Assembly (NCBI GenBank): GCA_023014485.1
Contig: JAJOZX010003211.1
Span: forward strand, 324,001-388,000
Direction of reading: 5' to 3'
Length of the DNA: 64,000 nucleotides
From: Bathynomus jamesi
Taxonomy: Eukaryota > Arthropoda > Malacostraca > Isopoda > Cirolanidae
In this document: piece by piece, positions 32,071 through 44,707 of the stretch
Layout of the letters: each line of letters starts with the position of its first letter
Numbering within the stretch: the first letter of the stretch is position 1
Notes under the pieces: generated by a model
What the model was told of the DNA's origin: nothing
The model's input: only the letters and a program-made list of their open reading frames with translations
Databases searched by the model: none
Translations under genes and position numbers: made by a program

Positions 32071-33859
32071 TTACAATTCCCCAGCATCTATTTTTTGTTG
32101 TAAAAATAGTCGCGCCTTTAATGCTGTTTGTCGCTGAGGTCTTGTGTCTGTCAATGTTGTAGTAGGATGCGTTACCACTCCTACTGTCAAAGGAATAGTT
32201 ACTGGAAGTTCAGTGTCTCCAGTTGTTACTGTCAGTGGAGAAGGTTCTCCAAAGTCCATTGTTTTGGGTCCAGACTCTAAAGGGTACAAAAGAGAAATGT
32301 CTCTTGTTGTGTCACCCGTTGAAGTCCTTAATTTGACCACTCTTGTTACCCCCGTCTGCCCCTGGTCTGAGTTCTGAAACTCTAGCCAGAGGCCAGTATT
32401 GTCTTGGAGTACTGTCATGTATGAGAACAAGGTCCCCTACCTTAATTGTGTCAGACCAATCCTTCTTAGTCATTTGTTTATGTCTCTCCCTTAGACCCAT
32501 CAAGTACTCAGTTTTCCACTGTTTAATGAAATGAGCTTTAACTCTAGTCAAATGTTGTAACTTAGTCTGGAGCTCATCATGTCGTTGAGTCCAGTTTGGG
32601 TCTTCTGAAGAGTCTATATTGTAGTCCGGCAGGAGACTAACTTGTTCTCCCCGAATTAAATGATTTGGAGTTAATGGTTCCTGGTCATTAATGTTGTCAC
32701 CACATAAGTGAGTGGTCTATTGTTGATGATGTTCTCAATCTCAGCCAGGAGAGTGAGCAACCCAAATAAGTGTATCTGTTTTTTTGCCAATTGCTTTCTT
32801 CAAGCAATTCTTTACTGTTTGTATATTCCTCTCCCAGATAGAACCATACCAAGGAGAGGCAACCGGAATATACTTCCACTTTATGTTTGAATTTTGTATA
32901 TATAATTGTGTGAGTTCATCGCTTAACAAGTCGTGGATGACTTGTTCACCAGCCTTGAAATATGTAGCATTGTCAGTCCAAACTGTCTTGGGTACTGAAT
33001 GTCGTGCACAGAATCTCTTAAAGACAGCAACAAAAGATTCTGCTGTAAGGTCCTCCACAACATCCAAATAAACAGCTCGTGAGGCAGCACATGTAAACAG
33101 TACAATGTACATTTTTTGTTCAGTGTCAACCACCCCTACAGTCAATGCTCCTGTATAGTCAATGCCTACAGTCTCAAAGGGTCTGTTGAGAGTAACTCTC
33201 TCCTCTGGCAAAGCAGGAGGATTTGGTTTCCTATAGGGCCTAGCATGAATACGCCTACATGTGACACACTCACTCAGGACTGTTTTAACAGTGATCCTTC
33301 CCTTGGGTATCCAATAAGTTTTTCTTAATGTAGTTAGTGTCTGTGGTACCCCCATATGATATACATCATTGTGTGTTTTTCTGATGATTAATGTTGTCAA
33401 ATAGCTAAATCTAGGTAAAAGGATTGGATGTTTGCTTTTGTATGACAGTTTTGATTTGTCTAATCTCCCTTTACACCTTAGAAGGCCTTCCTCATCTCTG
33501 AACAAGTTTAGATCCACAACTACTGATGGTACAGGTTCTTTTGTTTGTTTCCCATTAGTCAAGAATTCTAACTCTTTATTGTACTCTTTTTGTTGTGCAT
33601 GGCCTATCCAGTATTTGGTTGCAACTTCTGTATAATTATGATTGTTTTTATTTAGCTGTTTGTTAATTGTAGTTAAACAGTTGTGAGCAAACCTCAAACA
33701 GTAGGCTGTGACCCTGACAAGTTTACTGAAATCAGAATAACGTTCATAATTAGTGATTGGTTCAACCTTTTCATTTGAAAAGATTAAATTTAATGTCAAG
33801 TTAACTTGTTCCACAGGCCATTGGTCTGTATTACAGAGCCACTTAGGTCCCATAACCAA
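32071..33859 (-). pseudogene. BEL-b1 integrase and C-terminal domain
   Basis: The frame 33859-32741 has the HHCC finger (KTHNDVYHMGVPQTL...SECVTCRRIHARP) and catalytic motifs VGIDYTGALTVG, KTVWTDNATYF and SIWERNIQTVKNCLKK. It continues with shifts near 32741-32551 and 32312-32430 into DTIKVGDLVLIHDSTPRQYW (DUF5641 type) and ends QQKIDAGEL at 32071. The enzyme would insert element cDNA; this copy is broken by indels. Confidence 0.9.
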
Positions 33860-35649
33860 GTTTTGTTTGACTTCAACAACTTGTAGGATAAACCTCTGGT
33901 CAGAAAGTCTGCTGGATTTTGTTTAGTTGGAACATAGTGAAAGTTTACTTGTAGGCTTTCATTAGCTTCAGCTATTTCTTTTAGCCTATTTCTTACAAAG
34001 ATATTCTTACTATTAATGCTATCATTCCGTATCCAGGCAAGACAAATCTGACTGTCAAGCCAGATGTGGATATCAGTTATGTTCACATCATGGTAAGCAT
34101 CCTTAAGCAATGAAATGGTTTTAATGGCTAATGCAGCAGCCAATAGTTCCAATTGAGGTATGGTTCGGGTAGGTTTGAGAGGTGCAACTTTCCCTTTTGC
34201 ATAAATTAGATGACTTTCTGTAGGACTTACAAGATACGCACAGCACCCATAAGCTTGTGTGCTTGCATCAGCAAACACATGAAGTCTCTGGGGCTTATCC
34301 CTAAACCCACAGCACCTTTGAATTTTAATGTTCTGCACTTTTGTTAAATCAGCAGCTAACTTCTTCCAAGATTTTTGATTTTCATTTGTTATTGGATCAT
34401 CCCACCCAACATTTGTCCTCCAAATTTCTTGGAGGAGAATCTTTGATTTTATTGTTGAAGGCAGGAATAGACCCATGGGATCAAAAATTTTGGAAGCCTC
34501 TGATAATATTTGTCTTTTAGTATTTGCTTCCTCATCAAGTTTAAAACCTTTAGTACAGATTGAATCATGACTGTTAGAAGTTGCATCCAAATACCAGTTC
34601 ATACCTAAAGTTTTAACTCTGTCTGATGGCTCAGTAAGACCATTATTATCCTTTAAAATCTTTTTGTTTAAATCCTCATCATTTGAAATCCACTCTCTAA
34701 GTTCAAAGTTACCTTGTTGCATAATGTTTTGAGAGTGTTCATAGACTTCAGATAATTCAGATTTTGTTGTTGTTGAGCCTATTAGATTGTCTACGTAAAA
34801 ATGTTCCTTAAGGAAGTTCAATGTTAAAGAGTTATTAAACTGGTTCAAATGATGTCCAATTGTCAATGCTAATAGGCTAGGTGAGCAATTGGCTCCAAAC
34901 AACACAACATTAAATCTATAGGTTATGAACCCTTTATTCAAATCAAATGGATCCTTGAACCATAAGAACCTAAGTTGGTTCTTATCATATTCATTTTTAA
35001 GATTTCTCAAAAATGCCTTTGAAATGTCACTTTGTACGGCATATTTATCTAACCTGAACCTCAGTAAGATCTTCACAAGGTCAGAAATGAGATTAGGACC
35101 CTCAATCAGGCAATCATTCAAACTGTGTTTATCACTGTCTTTGAGGCTACAGTTATATACTACTCTGAGTTTTGTTGTTGGGGCATCTTGTCGATAGACC
35201 CCCCTGTGGGTTAAATAATGACAACCATCTTTTTTAAAAGGGTTATTTGTTACTTCTTCAATGAAGCCTTTCTGTAGCTGTTCTTTGAAGACATCATTAT
35301 ATGTTTGAATATTATTATCTTGGTTGAGTTTTTTCATTACTTTATATAAATGTCCTTTAGCTACTTTCAGATTATCTCTTAAAGTTGGACAATTTATTTT
35401 CCAAGGTAACTCAATAAAATAACTATTGTCTTTGCACTGAATGGTGTCTTCAAATCTTTCTACCATTAACTGATCTTCTGAAGTTTGATTTGTGTCATGT
35501 ATACCCACAGATTCTAGCAACCATAAAGTTTGAATTGCCTCATCCAAAGTTTCATTTGATAATGATGAATTAATGTTCTCAGTTGAGATAATATTATTCA
35601 AAGTGTTGCTATTCTTACAGGTGTTATGTAGGACTGAGTTGAGGCACAT
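33796..35649 (-). pseudogene. BEL-b1 RT and RNase H
   Basis: 617-residue frame. RT: LRVVYNCSLKDSDKHSL, YAVQSDISKAFLRN (motif A), NVVLFGANCSPSLLALTI and EHFYVDNLIGSTTT (YVDN instead of YVDD). RNase H: LHVFADASTQAYGCCAYL, IPQLELLAAALAIK and HIWLDSQICLAWI. It follows Gag-protease in the same frame after one TGA. It shifts frame at about 33850, before the tail. Confidence 0.93.
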
Positions 35650-35661
35650 AGTATTTGTTGG

Positions 35662-37577
35662 TCATGAACTATTTTGGTTTAGGTCTAGGTTGTATTTGGA
35701 TAGGTCACCCAAAGGGGCTATCCCTGATGGAGTCTGAATAGCTATACCATTACCTATCTCCACTATGCCCTTATGAATAAGATTAATATAATCTGCCCCC
35801 ATTAACATTTCAATGTTAGCTACTGTGTTGTTAGTGATATGTCTATCAGCTATTTTGTAGTGTTTTCCCAAATGATTTATGGTTTGTTCTAGTTTGGGTA
35901 TAACCAGTTTGTTTTGTCCTACTTTAGAAATAATAACTGCTTCAATTTTCTCTAATTTATTTTCTAAATGTAGTTCCAGGTCAATTGTCTTATAGCTATT
36001 TTTGTCTGAGTTATCCTTAACAAAGGATGCAATATTGAGTTTTTTGTTCATTCGGGTTTGGTGTCAAACCCAATTTATTAACTACATTTTGCGAAACAAA
36101 TGTTTGTTGAGAACAACAGTCTATAAGACATCTCACTGGAGTGGTGCTACCCTCACTATTCACTAAGTCCAAAGTAATAGTTGGTAAAAGAATCTCAGTG
36201 TTTCTTGTTACGTTGTTTGAGCAAACAGAATGTCCCATGAAAGTGGCATTTTCTTGATTACCTTTGTTTGGTGGAGGTATCTTTTGAGTTTGAGTACTAT
36301 TGTTTGGACACTTTGGTGAATCACACATTGATGAGACATGTCGTAAACTTTTACAAAACTTACACTTGAATCTTAACCTAGATTTACAGTCTTTCTTATA
36401 ATGTCCCTGGCCAGTACACTTTTTACATAGGTTCAACTGTTCACATCTTTTAGCTCTTTGGTTAAAGTCTGAATATTTGTCACACCCAGTACTACTGTGT
36501 TCATTACTTGCACAAAATTTGCAATATAGTGTGTAAGTTGAGGCAGCAGTTACATTAAAGTTCTGTAATGTAGGTGTTCGTGTATTACAGTTGGTCACAT
36601 TTGATTCTACAGTATCAAGTTTTGTCTGTTTGGCTGTAGCTAGTTGGTCTCTGGGAACAGTCTTTTGTTTATCCATAGTCTGGGTCTTATTTTGTGTCGG
36701 AATATCTCTCAATTTGTAATTAGTTAGGATATTTGGAAAGTGTTTTCTGATACTTTCAAGATTAGGATAATTTTCTCCCGTCTTTAGAATTAAAATATCT
36801 TTAACCCTCAAAGGAAGGCACCTAAGAACTATGCCTTGTATAATCCAAGATAAAGCTTTAATATCTATCTCATTGCTAACCAGTTGTCCTATAATAGCTT
36901 CTAATTTTGTATAAAAATTTTCCATATCACTATGGTTATCTTTATGGGTGCAAATCAAAAATTTGTTGAGATAATTCATATACAATCTCATCTTTATAAT
37001 GTAATTACGTTTTAAGAGATCAATAGCTACTTCATATGAATTCCCTACGGCTGGTAAATAGGCTATCAGGTTATAGGCTGGGCCTTTAAGGAAACTAGTT
37101 AAGTAGCTAAACTTTTCAACAGTTGAAATATAGGGTTTATTACCTATTAAACTCTCAAATTTGTCATGAAAGATGGGAATTGTACCGTGTCCCCTTCAAA
37201 TGTTGGTACTAACAAAAATGGGTAACTGAGCCCTCAATTCTTGTGACTCAGGATTTAGCATGCCACTTAAATTTGTTGAGGTTAGCTCTACTTTGATTAA
37301 AATCAGAATTAGGTTTATTTGGTGTTAAGTCAGTCAAACGAGACCGTAGTCTCCTTATTTGCTGTTCAATTGAGATTACCTGATCATCATTATCAGCGTA
37401 AAGGTCTATCAATTGTTCTTCAGCCATTTCGGATTCAACTAACTCTGAAATACTCTCATCAATGGCTATTATTTCCTTCTTTTTAGTTTCCAATTTAAGA
37501 ATTACACACTCTAAATCTTCCTTACCTGGTTGTGTAATATTGTTAAAAGTGTTCACAGCCTTTGTAACAGCTCCCAA
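35662..37577 (-). pseudogene. BEL-b1 gag and protease, broken
   Basis: Three frames (37577-37248, 36991-36017, 36051-35662) cover what is one open frame in BEL-b2. Zinc clusters CKFCASNEHSSTGC, CKKCTGQGHYKKDC and CKFCKSLRHVSSMC are intact. The protease core reads VRCLIDCCSQQTFVSQ. It ends at the TGA at 35662-35664. Confidence 0.9.
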
Positions 37578-37938
37578 CTTTGCCTCCCTTTCTTTTTTAA
37601 CTTTTTCAATTCCGCACTGTCCATGTTTAAGTCAAAATTGTTTAACTGGGGATCGTAATGAAATAGAGGACAAGAAGAAATTACCAGAGAAGAGAGAGCA
37701 CAGACAAAACAGTCAAGTTTAAATTTGGTTTAATCCCCCCCAAGTACTTATGTGTCACTCAGGTCTAAGCTTATAAGAGAATGAGACTCCTTAAATGTAA
37801 ATGTTTTCCTAGTTAGGCCTAGGTTGTAGACCTAATTAGGCTTGATTAGGTTAGGCTTAGGCTAGACCATTTAGCCTAATTCTGCAATTTTTGTTAAGTA
37901 AGGTTAAGGTTTGTTTATTCCCCACACCGGACCACCAA

Positions 37939-38659
37939 TGTGAAAAATGCTCTGTATGAATTGGTGCACAATTAACCCACCCCTTATTTCTCCAGTCTAA
38001 CTATAGAGTAGATCAAGTCTAGCCTAGAGGGGTCAGCCTAGAGATTCCGGAAATGGTCCAGAGCGGGCAGATAAATTGAGGTCCACAGTAGGATTCCTCA
38101 CCAAACTAGGTTAGGGCAATCTACCTTTACCTTTGTTAAGCTATGAGTTGATGCTGGGTCTTAGGCCACAATGTAGGCCTAAGTTGTCTGACCCAGTTTA
38201 ATTTAATGAGTTTAACTTGCTGGGTTAAAAACACAATTAGTCACTTACTGCTAGTTATTAGAGAGTCTCTTTTCTCCTTCCTGTATAATTGTCGAGAGCG
38301 TACTTGCTGGTGGGATCTTTCTTCGGTGTCTGTTCTCGTCCCTTCTCCAGTTGCGTCCTTTCGCCCCGTTCCTCGTTTTCGTTCTCCTTTTTTCTCCTTT
38401 TAGCGGGGCTTTTTCCACCAGCGTCCTCTTGGTTTAATTGTTCGGTTGGTTTATCGGTAATGTATATCTATTACCGAGCACGCTCTTGTCACACAGTATA
38501 TAAATACTAGTGTGGAGAATAACTCTGGTGAGCAACCAATTGGTTTCATCCACCCAGTTATTGACATAAAAGGAATTTAATAATTGTTAGATTAACTACC
38601 TACCTACTCAGTGAACCATTTTCGTTACCTCCCAACTACCCACTCATCAGTTTTCCATA
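37939..38659 (-). repeat. BEL-b1 5' LTR
   Basis: Partner of 31111-31832, differing at only a few sites. A PBS (complement of about 37921-37938, minus strand starting TTGGTGGTCCGG) adjoins it. Confidence 0.93.
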
Positions 38660-38891
38660 AAAAGTGTGCTGAGTCCTTTCACAGATGGAGAAATAAGAAC
38701 TAGATCATCTGCATACATCAGATGATTAACAATCATTGTACCAATATAGCAGCCTATTTTACAGGTGTTCAGCACAACAGATAGATTATCCATATAAACA
38801 TTGAATAAGTAGGGGGATAGTATCCCTCCCTGCCAGACACCATTGATCACAGAGAATAGCTCTGAATTAACCCCACCCCCATCTTACAATC
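38660..38891 (-). pseudogene. LINE-B1 RT catalytic fragment
   Basis: Minus strand GVWQGGILSPYLFNVYMDN and VNHLMYADDLVLISPSVKG, the RT blocks around the YADD box. It ends where the gypsy LTR starts at 38892. Confidence 0.9.
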
Positions 38892-38900
38892 TGAGGTGAC

Positions 38901-38976
<76 letters not shown>

Positions 38977-39500
38977 ATTATTTCACGAAAGTAACACGTG
39001 AAAAATATTTATGATGAATAAAACCACGAAGGAAAGGAAACACAAAATGGTGTGTAGATTCCTTCGTGGTTTTATTCATCATATATATATATATATATAT
39101 ATTTATAGTCTAAAAGCCACTACAGGGAAAAGTCACTAAAAGAAAGCTGAATGGCAACACAAAGAGATAAACAGCGGAACGTGGTCTGTTCATTTGTTAT
39201 GGCTGGATGAACAGCATAGTTATTCATATCTGACTAAATCGTTGGTGCTAAGTTTAATTTGTTGATGTTGCTAAAGTGTAATAATGTAAGCAGGAAGTTG
39301 TTAAACGATATATATAAGTGTAGGGGTAATGTCTATAGCTTCTAAATTAGTAAAGTTAGAGAGTTAGGTAGGTGCTTTGTAGGACGCTGGAAATCTATGC
39401 TAGGCCCTAAAGAAGACCTAAATCAAAGCACCGGAAAGTGCCTTTGTTGTTGTTTAAAAACTTAGTAACTTGGCGGGGTCACTAACCCCAAGTTATTACA
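38892..39500 (+). repeat. Gypsy-type LTR with expanded microsatellite
   Basis: Starts TGAGGTGACGTG, ends AAGTTATTACA; same family as the solo LTR at 30656-31080. It holds a TG/TA array (38901-38972) and a hairpin-forming insert (about 38973-39085). It is followed by tttgtcgacgaggatggg, a PBS-like region of the kind seen after many gypsy 5' LTRs. Confidence 0.8.
39021..39082. repeat. Hairpin insert inside the gypsy LTR
   Basis: gatgaataaaaccacgaagg faces ccttcgtggttttattcatc across about 25 bp. It is absent from the solo LTR copy of this family. Confidence 0.8.
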
Positions 39501-39844
39501 TTTGTCGACGAGGATGGGATTTAATTTGGCTCATTGGATTTAATTTGGTTGTTTTGAAAATTGGATGTAGCCTAGCCTAGGTGGGTCGTTGGATTTGGTT
39601 GGTTTGTGTGGGTAAGCTACCGTATTATAGTTTAGGTCCCGCCGGCCTAACTCTCATACTAATTCCTACTCAGCCCTAACTCTAATATTAATTTCTACCC
39701 AGCCCTAATTCTAATACTAATTCCTACTCAGCCCTAACTCTAATACAATTTACTATTCAGCCCTAACTGGGGAATAACTAGATCAAATTTAAACCCTATC
39801 TAACCTACTTCACGTTATATGGCATAAATCGGTTTTGTTCTAGC

Positions 39845-40113
39845 ATGTCGGTGATTGGCCATATAAGCCCCTACGAAGACTCTGGGGAGGACTTCGAAGC
39901 TTATGCCACTAGGGTGAGGTTGTTTTTCGAGCAAATTCCATTCCTGATGCTAAGAAAGTACCTACATTCTTAACTATAATAAGCCCTAAAACTTTTGGCT
40001 TAGTTATAGACCTAGTTGCTCCTAATGCACCGGAAACTTGCACCTATAGTGAATTGGTACAGGCCCTAACCAATCACTACAAATCCCGAGTAGTTCCGTC
40101 ACTTGTAGAATAA
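39845..40113 (+). pseudogene. Gypsy Gag fragment
   Basis: The frame from ATG 39845 reads ISPYEDSGEDFEAYATRVRL, then after a one-base shift near 39935 NSIPDAKKVPTFLTIISP, FGLVIDLVAPNAPETCTYSE and LTNHYKSRVVPSLVE, ending TAA at 40111. The pattern F(D/E)xxxEDFxxYxxRxxxFF ... KKVxxFLTxI ... LVAPxxPxxxxYxELVxxL is typical of Ty3/gypsy Gag capsid. No pol is present; the rest was lost before BEL-b2. Confidence 0.8.
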
Positions 40114-40214
40114 TCTTTTTGACCTAGTCACAGTTCACTCAATCCGGGAGCCCTTTTGGCTTCTGGGCCCCTAGACATTGTTTGCCTCTTCAACTCTATA
40201 GTTAAACCTGTGTT

Positions 40215-40879
40215 TGCGAAAAATGCTCTGTATGAATTGGTCCACAATTAACCCACCCCTTATATCTCCAGTCTAACTATAGAGTAGATCAAGTCTAGCC
40301 TAGAGGGGTCAGCCTAGAGATTCCGGAAATGGTCCAGAGCGGGCAGATAAATTGAGGTCCACAGTAGGATTCCTCACAAGATTAGGTTAGGGCAATCTAC
40401 CTTCACCTTTGTTAAGCTATGAGTTGATGCTGGGTCTTAGGCCACAATGTAGGCCTAACTTGTCTGACCCAGCTTAATTTAATGTGATTAAATTGATGGG
40501 TTAAAAACTCAATTAGTCACTTACTGTTAGTTATTGGAGTGTCTCCCTTCTCCGGTTGTGTAATTGTCGAGAGCGCCCTTGCTGGTACGTCCTCTCGCCC
40601 CGTTCTTTCGTTTTCGTTCTCCTCTTCGCGGGCTTTTTTCACCAGCGTTGTCTTGGTTTTTTCCTCGGTTGGTTGAGCGGTAATGTATCTATTACCGAGC
40701 ACGCTCCTCCCACACAGTATATAAATACTAGTGTGGAGAATAACTCTGGTGAGCAACCAATTGGTTTCATCCACCCAGTTATTGACATAAAAGGAATTTA
40801 ATAATTGTTAGATTAACTACCTACCTACTCAGTGACCATTTTCGTTACCTCCCAACTACCCACTCATCAGTTTTCCATA
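40215..40879 (-). repeat. BEL-b2 3' LTR
   Basis: Plus strand begins tgcgaaaaatgctctg and ends cagttttccata; lacks the roughly 57 bp present in BEL-b1 LTRs. Confidence 0.93.
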
Positions 40880-41116
40880 TACTGGGGGCCCCGGGAGATA
40901 AAAATTTTGGTGTCATTGTCACCAATTTTTGTGTCTGAGTGTAGACTAGCTAACTATTTAACTGTAAATGCCTGTTAATCTGATTAACAGTGCCTATCCT
41001 CACCTTCTCATGGAGAAGGTGTAGCATTTAATTAGAAGAGAAAATATACATCCATAGGATGAAACTGTCTATGGTCTTTACCATAAGAAAAGAAAAATGA
41101 AAGTTAGAAGTTAAAA

Positions 41117-42312
41117 TTACAATTCCCCAGCATCTATTTTTTGTTGTAAAAATAGTCGCGCCTTTAATGCTGTTTGTCGCTGAGGTCTTGTGTCTGTCAA
41201 TGTTGTAGTAGGATGCGTTACCACTCCTACTGTCAAAGGAATAGTTACTGGAAGTTCAGTGTCTCCAGTTATTACTGTCAGTGGAGAAGGTTCTCCAAAG
41301 TCCATTGTTTTGGGTCCAGACTCTAAAGGGTACAAAAGAGAAATGTCTCTTGTTGTGTCACCCGTTGAAGTCCTTAATTTGACCACTCTTGTTACCCCGT
41401 CTTCCCCTGGTCTGAGTTCTGAAACTCTAGCCAGAGGCCAGTATTGTCTTGGAGTACTGTCATGTATGAGAACAAGGTCCCCTACCTTAATTGTGTCAGA
41501 CCAATCCTTCTTAGTCATTTGTTTATGTCTCTCCCTTAGACCATCAAGTACTCAGTTTTCCACTGTTTAATGAAATGAGCTTTAACTCTAGTTAAATGTT
41601 GTAACTTAGTCTGTAGTTCATTATGTCGTTGAGTCCAGTTTGGGTCTTCTGAAGAGTCTATATTGTAGTCCGGCAGGAGACTAACTTGTTCTCCCCGAAT
41701 CAAATGATTTGGAGTTAATGGTTCCGGGTCATTAATGTTGTCACTCACATAAGTGATTGGTCTATTGTTAACGATGTTCTCAATCTCAGCCAGGAGAGTG
41801 AGTAACCCAAATAAGTGTATCTGTTTTTTGCCAATTGCTTTCTTCAAGCAATTCTTTACCGTTTGTATATTCCTCTCCCAGATAGAACCATACCAAGGAG
41901 AGGCAACCGGAATATACTTCCACTTTATGTTTGAATTTTGTATATATAATTGTGTGATTTCATTGCTTAACAAGTCGTGGATGACTTGTTCACCAGCTTT
42001 GAAATATGTAGCATTGTCAGTCCAAACTGTCTTTGGTACTGAATGTCGTGCACAGAATCTCTTAAAGACAGCAACAAAGATTCTGCTGTAAGGTCCTCCA
42101 ACATCCAAATAAACAGCTCGTGAGGCAGCACATGTAAACAGTACAATGTACATTTTTTGTTCAGTGTCACCCACCCCTACAGTCAATGCTCCTGTATAGT
42201 CAATGCCTACAGTCTCAAAGGGTCTGTTTAGAGTAACTCTCTCCTCTGGCAAAGCAGGAGGATTTGGTTTCCTATAGGGCCTAGCATGAATACGCCTACA
42301 TGTGACACTCAC
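41117..42312 (-). pseudogene. BEL-b2 integrase and C-terminal domain
   Basis: Starts after a 2-base loss within the zinc finger (SEC | VTCRRIHARP) near 42300. It has VGIDYTGALTVG, KTVWTDNATYF, SIWERNIQTVKNCLKK and PEPLTPNHLIRGEQ. A short compensated frame change lies at about 42075-42110. A shift near 41540 precedes KVGDLVLIHDSTPRQYW and the QQKIDAGEL end at 41117. Confidence 0.9.
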
Positions 42313-44692
42313 TCAGGACTGTTTTGACAGTGATCCTTCCCTTGGGTATCCAATAAGTTTTTCTTAATGTAGTTAGTGTCTGTGGTACCCCCATATGATA
42401 TACATCATTGTGTGTTTTTCTGATGATTAATGTTGTCAAATAGCTAAATCTAGGTAAAAGGATTGGATTTTTGCTTTTGTATGACAGTTTTGATTTGTCT
42501 AATCTCCCTTTACACCTTAGAAGGCCTTCCTCATCTCTGAACAAGTTTAGATCCACAACTACTGATGGTACAGGTTCTTTTGTTTGTTTCCCATTAGTTA
42601 AGAATTCTAACTCTTTATTGTACTCTTTTTGTTGTGCTTGGCCTATCCAGTATTTGGTTGCAACTTCTGTATAATTATGATTATTTTTATTTAGCTGTTT
42701 GTTAATTGTAGCTAAACAGTTGTGAGCAAACCTCAAACAGTAGGCTGTAACCCTGACAAGTTTGTTGAAATCAGAATACTGTTCATAATTAGTGATTGGT
42801 TCAACCTTTTCATTTGAAAAGATTAAATTTAATGTCAAGTTAACTTGTTCCACAGGCCATTGGTCTGTATTACAGAGCCACTTAGGTCCCATAAACCAAG
42901 TTTTGTTTGACTTCAACAACTTGTAGGATAAACCTCTGGTCAGAAAGTCTGCTGGATTCTGTTTAGTTGGAACATAGTGAAAGTTTACTTGTAGGCTTTC
43001 ATTAGCGTCAGCTATTTCTTTTAGCCTATTTCTTACAAAGATATTCTTACTATTAATGCTATCATTCCGTATCCAGGCAAGACAAATCTGACTGTCAAGC
43101 CAGACGTGGATATGAGTTAAAAACACATCATAGTAAGCATCCTTAAGCAATGAAATGGTTTTAATGGCTAATGTAGCAGTCAATAGTTCCAATTGAGGTA
43201 TGGTTCGGGTAGGTTTGAGAGGTGCAACTTTCCCTTTTGCATAAATTAGATGACTTTCTGTAGGGCTTACAAGATACGCACAGCACCCATAAGCTTGTGT
43301 GCTTGCATCAGCAAACACATGAAGTCTCTGGGGCTTATCCCTAAACCCACAGCACCTTTGAATTTTAATGTTCTGCACTTTTGTTAAATCAGTAGCTAAC
43401 TTCCTCCAAGATTTTTGATTTTCATTTGTTATTGGATCATCCCACCCAACATTTGTCCTCCAAATTTCTTGGAGGAGAATCTTTGATTTTATTGTTGAAG
43501 GCAGGAATAGACCCATAGGATCAAAAATTTTGGAAGCCTCTGATAATATTTGTCTTTTAGTATTTGCTTCCTCATCAAGTTTAAAACCTTTAGTACAGAT
43601 TGAATCATGACTGTTAGAAGTTGCATCCAAATACCAGTTCATACCTAAAGTTTTAACTCTGTCTGATGGCTCAGTAAGACCATTATTATCCTTTAAAATC
43701 TTTTTGTTTAAATCCTCATCATTTGAAATCCACTCTCTAAGTTCAAAGTTACCTTGTTGCATAATGTTTTGAGAATGTTCATAGACTTCAGATAATTCAG
43801 ATTTTGTTGTCGTTGAGCCTATTAGATTGTCTACGTAAAAATGTTCCTTAAGGAAGTTCAATGTTAAAGAGTTATTAAACTGGTTTAAATGATGTCTAAT
43901 TGTCAATGCTAATAGGCTAGGTGAGCAATTGGCTCCAAACAACACAACATTAAATCTATAGGTTATGAACCCTTTATTCAAATCAAATGGATCCTTGAAC
44001 CATAAGAACCTAAGTTGGTTCTTATCATATTCATTTTTAAGATTTATTCTCAAAAATGCCTTTGAAATGTCACTTTGTACGGCATATTTGTCTAACCTGA
44101 ACCTCAGTAAGATCTTCACAAGGTCAGAAATGAGATTAGGACCCTCAATCAAGCAATCATTCAAACTGTGTTTATCACTGTCTTTGAGGCTACAGTTATA
44201 TACTACTCTGAGTTTTGTTGTTGGGGCATCTTGTCGATAAACCCCCCTGTGGGTTAAATAATGACAACCATCTTTTTTAAAAGGGTTATTTGTTACTTCT
44301 TCAATGAAGCCTTTCTGTAGCTGTTCTTTGAAGACATCACTGTACTTTTTAATATTATTATCTTGTCTGAGTTTTTTCATTACTTTATATGAATGTCCTT
44401 TAGCTACTTTGAGATTGTCTCTTAAAGTTGGACAATTTATTTTCCAAGGTAACTCAACAAAATAACTATTGTCTTTGCACTGAATGGTGTCTTCAAATCT
44501 TTCTACCATTAACTGATCTTCTGAAGTTTGATTTGTGTCATGTATACCCACAGATTCTAGCAACCATAAAGTCTGAATTGCCTCATCCAAAGTTTCATTT
44601 GATAATGATGAATTAATGTTCTCAGTTGAGATAATATTATTCAAAGTGTTGCTATTCTTACAGGTGTTATGTAGGACTGAGTTGAGGCACAT
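42296..44692 (-). pseudogene. BEL-b2 RT, RNase H and integrase start
   Basis: 798-residue frame, the longest Pol frame in the window. RT: VVYNCSLKDSDKHSLNDCL, YAVQSDISKAFLRINLK, VVLFGANCSPSLLALTI and EHFYVDNLIGSTTT. RNase H: HVFADASTQAYGCCAYLV, IPQLELLTATLAIK and HVWLDSQICLAWIRN. Then the integrase N-terminus KTHNDVYHMGVPQTL. It is truncated at LSEC by the 2-base deletion. It continues in the same frame from gag after one TGA. Confidence 0.93.
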
Positions 44693-44704
44693 AGTATTTG
44701 TTGG

Positions 44705-44707
44705 TCA
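44705..44707 (-). promoter_or_regulatory. In-frame UGA between BEL-b Gag-protease and RT
   Basis: The minus strand reads TCA TGA CCA, and the same frame continues into RT without any other stop. The same TGA with identical neighbours is at 35662-35664 in BEL-b1. UGA followed by C is a known leaky context. Readthrough is inference. Confidence 0.5.

Larger units (their letters stand above)
31111..38659 (-). mobile_element. BEL-b1: full-length BEL/Pao retrotransposon
   Basis: 7,549 bp with LTRs of 722 and 721 bp, flanked by aaaag (31106-31110, 38660-38664); LINE-B2 has this 5-mer once. Order on the minus strand: PBS, gag, protease, RT, RNase H, integrase, structured 3' UTR, LTR. Gag and pol carry several indels. 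It is much closer to BEL-b2 than to BEL-a. Confidence 0.96.
29360..38891 (-). mobile_element. LINE-B copy 1, split by three LTR insertions
   Basis: LINE-B sequence occupies 29360-29620, 30203-30655, 31081-31110 and 38660-38891; alignment to copy 2 (56086-63845) shows these are contiguous. The 3' tail is TTTG units (29365-29380). The insertions are a solo BEL-a LTR, a solo gypsy LTR and BEL-b1, each with its own TSD. The RT catalytic region is in the last segment; upstream parts are missing where a gypsy LTR begins. Confidence 0.9.

Noticed and set aside
32071..32430. An envelope gene after pol in the BEL elements.
   Set aside because: Sequence after integrase is the DUF5641-type tail and a short UTR; no signal peptide, membrane segment or extra ORF is seen in BEL-a or BEL-b.
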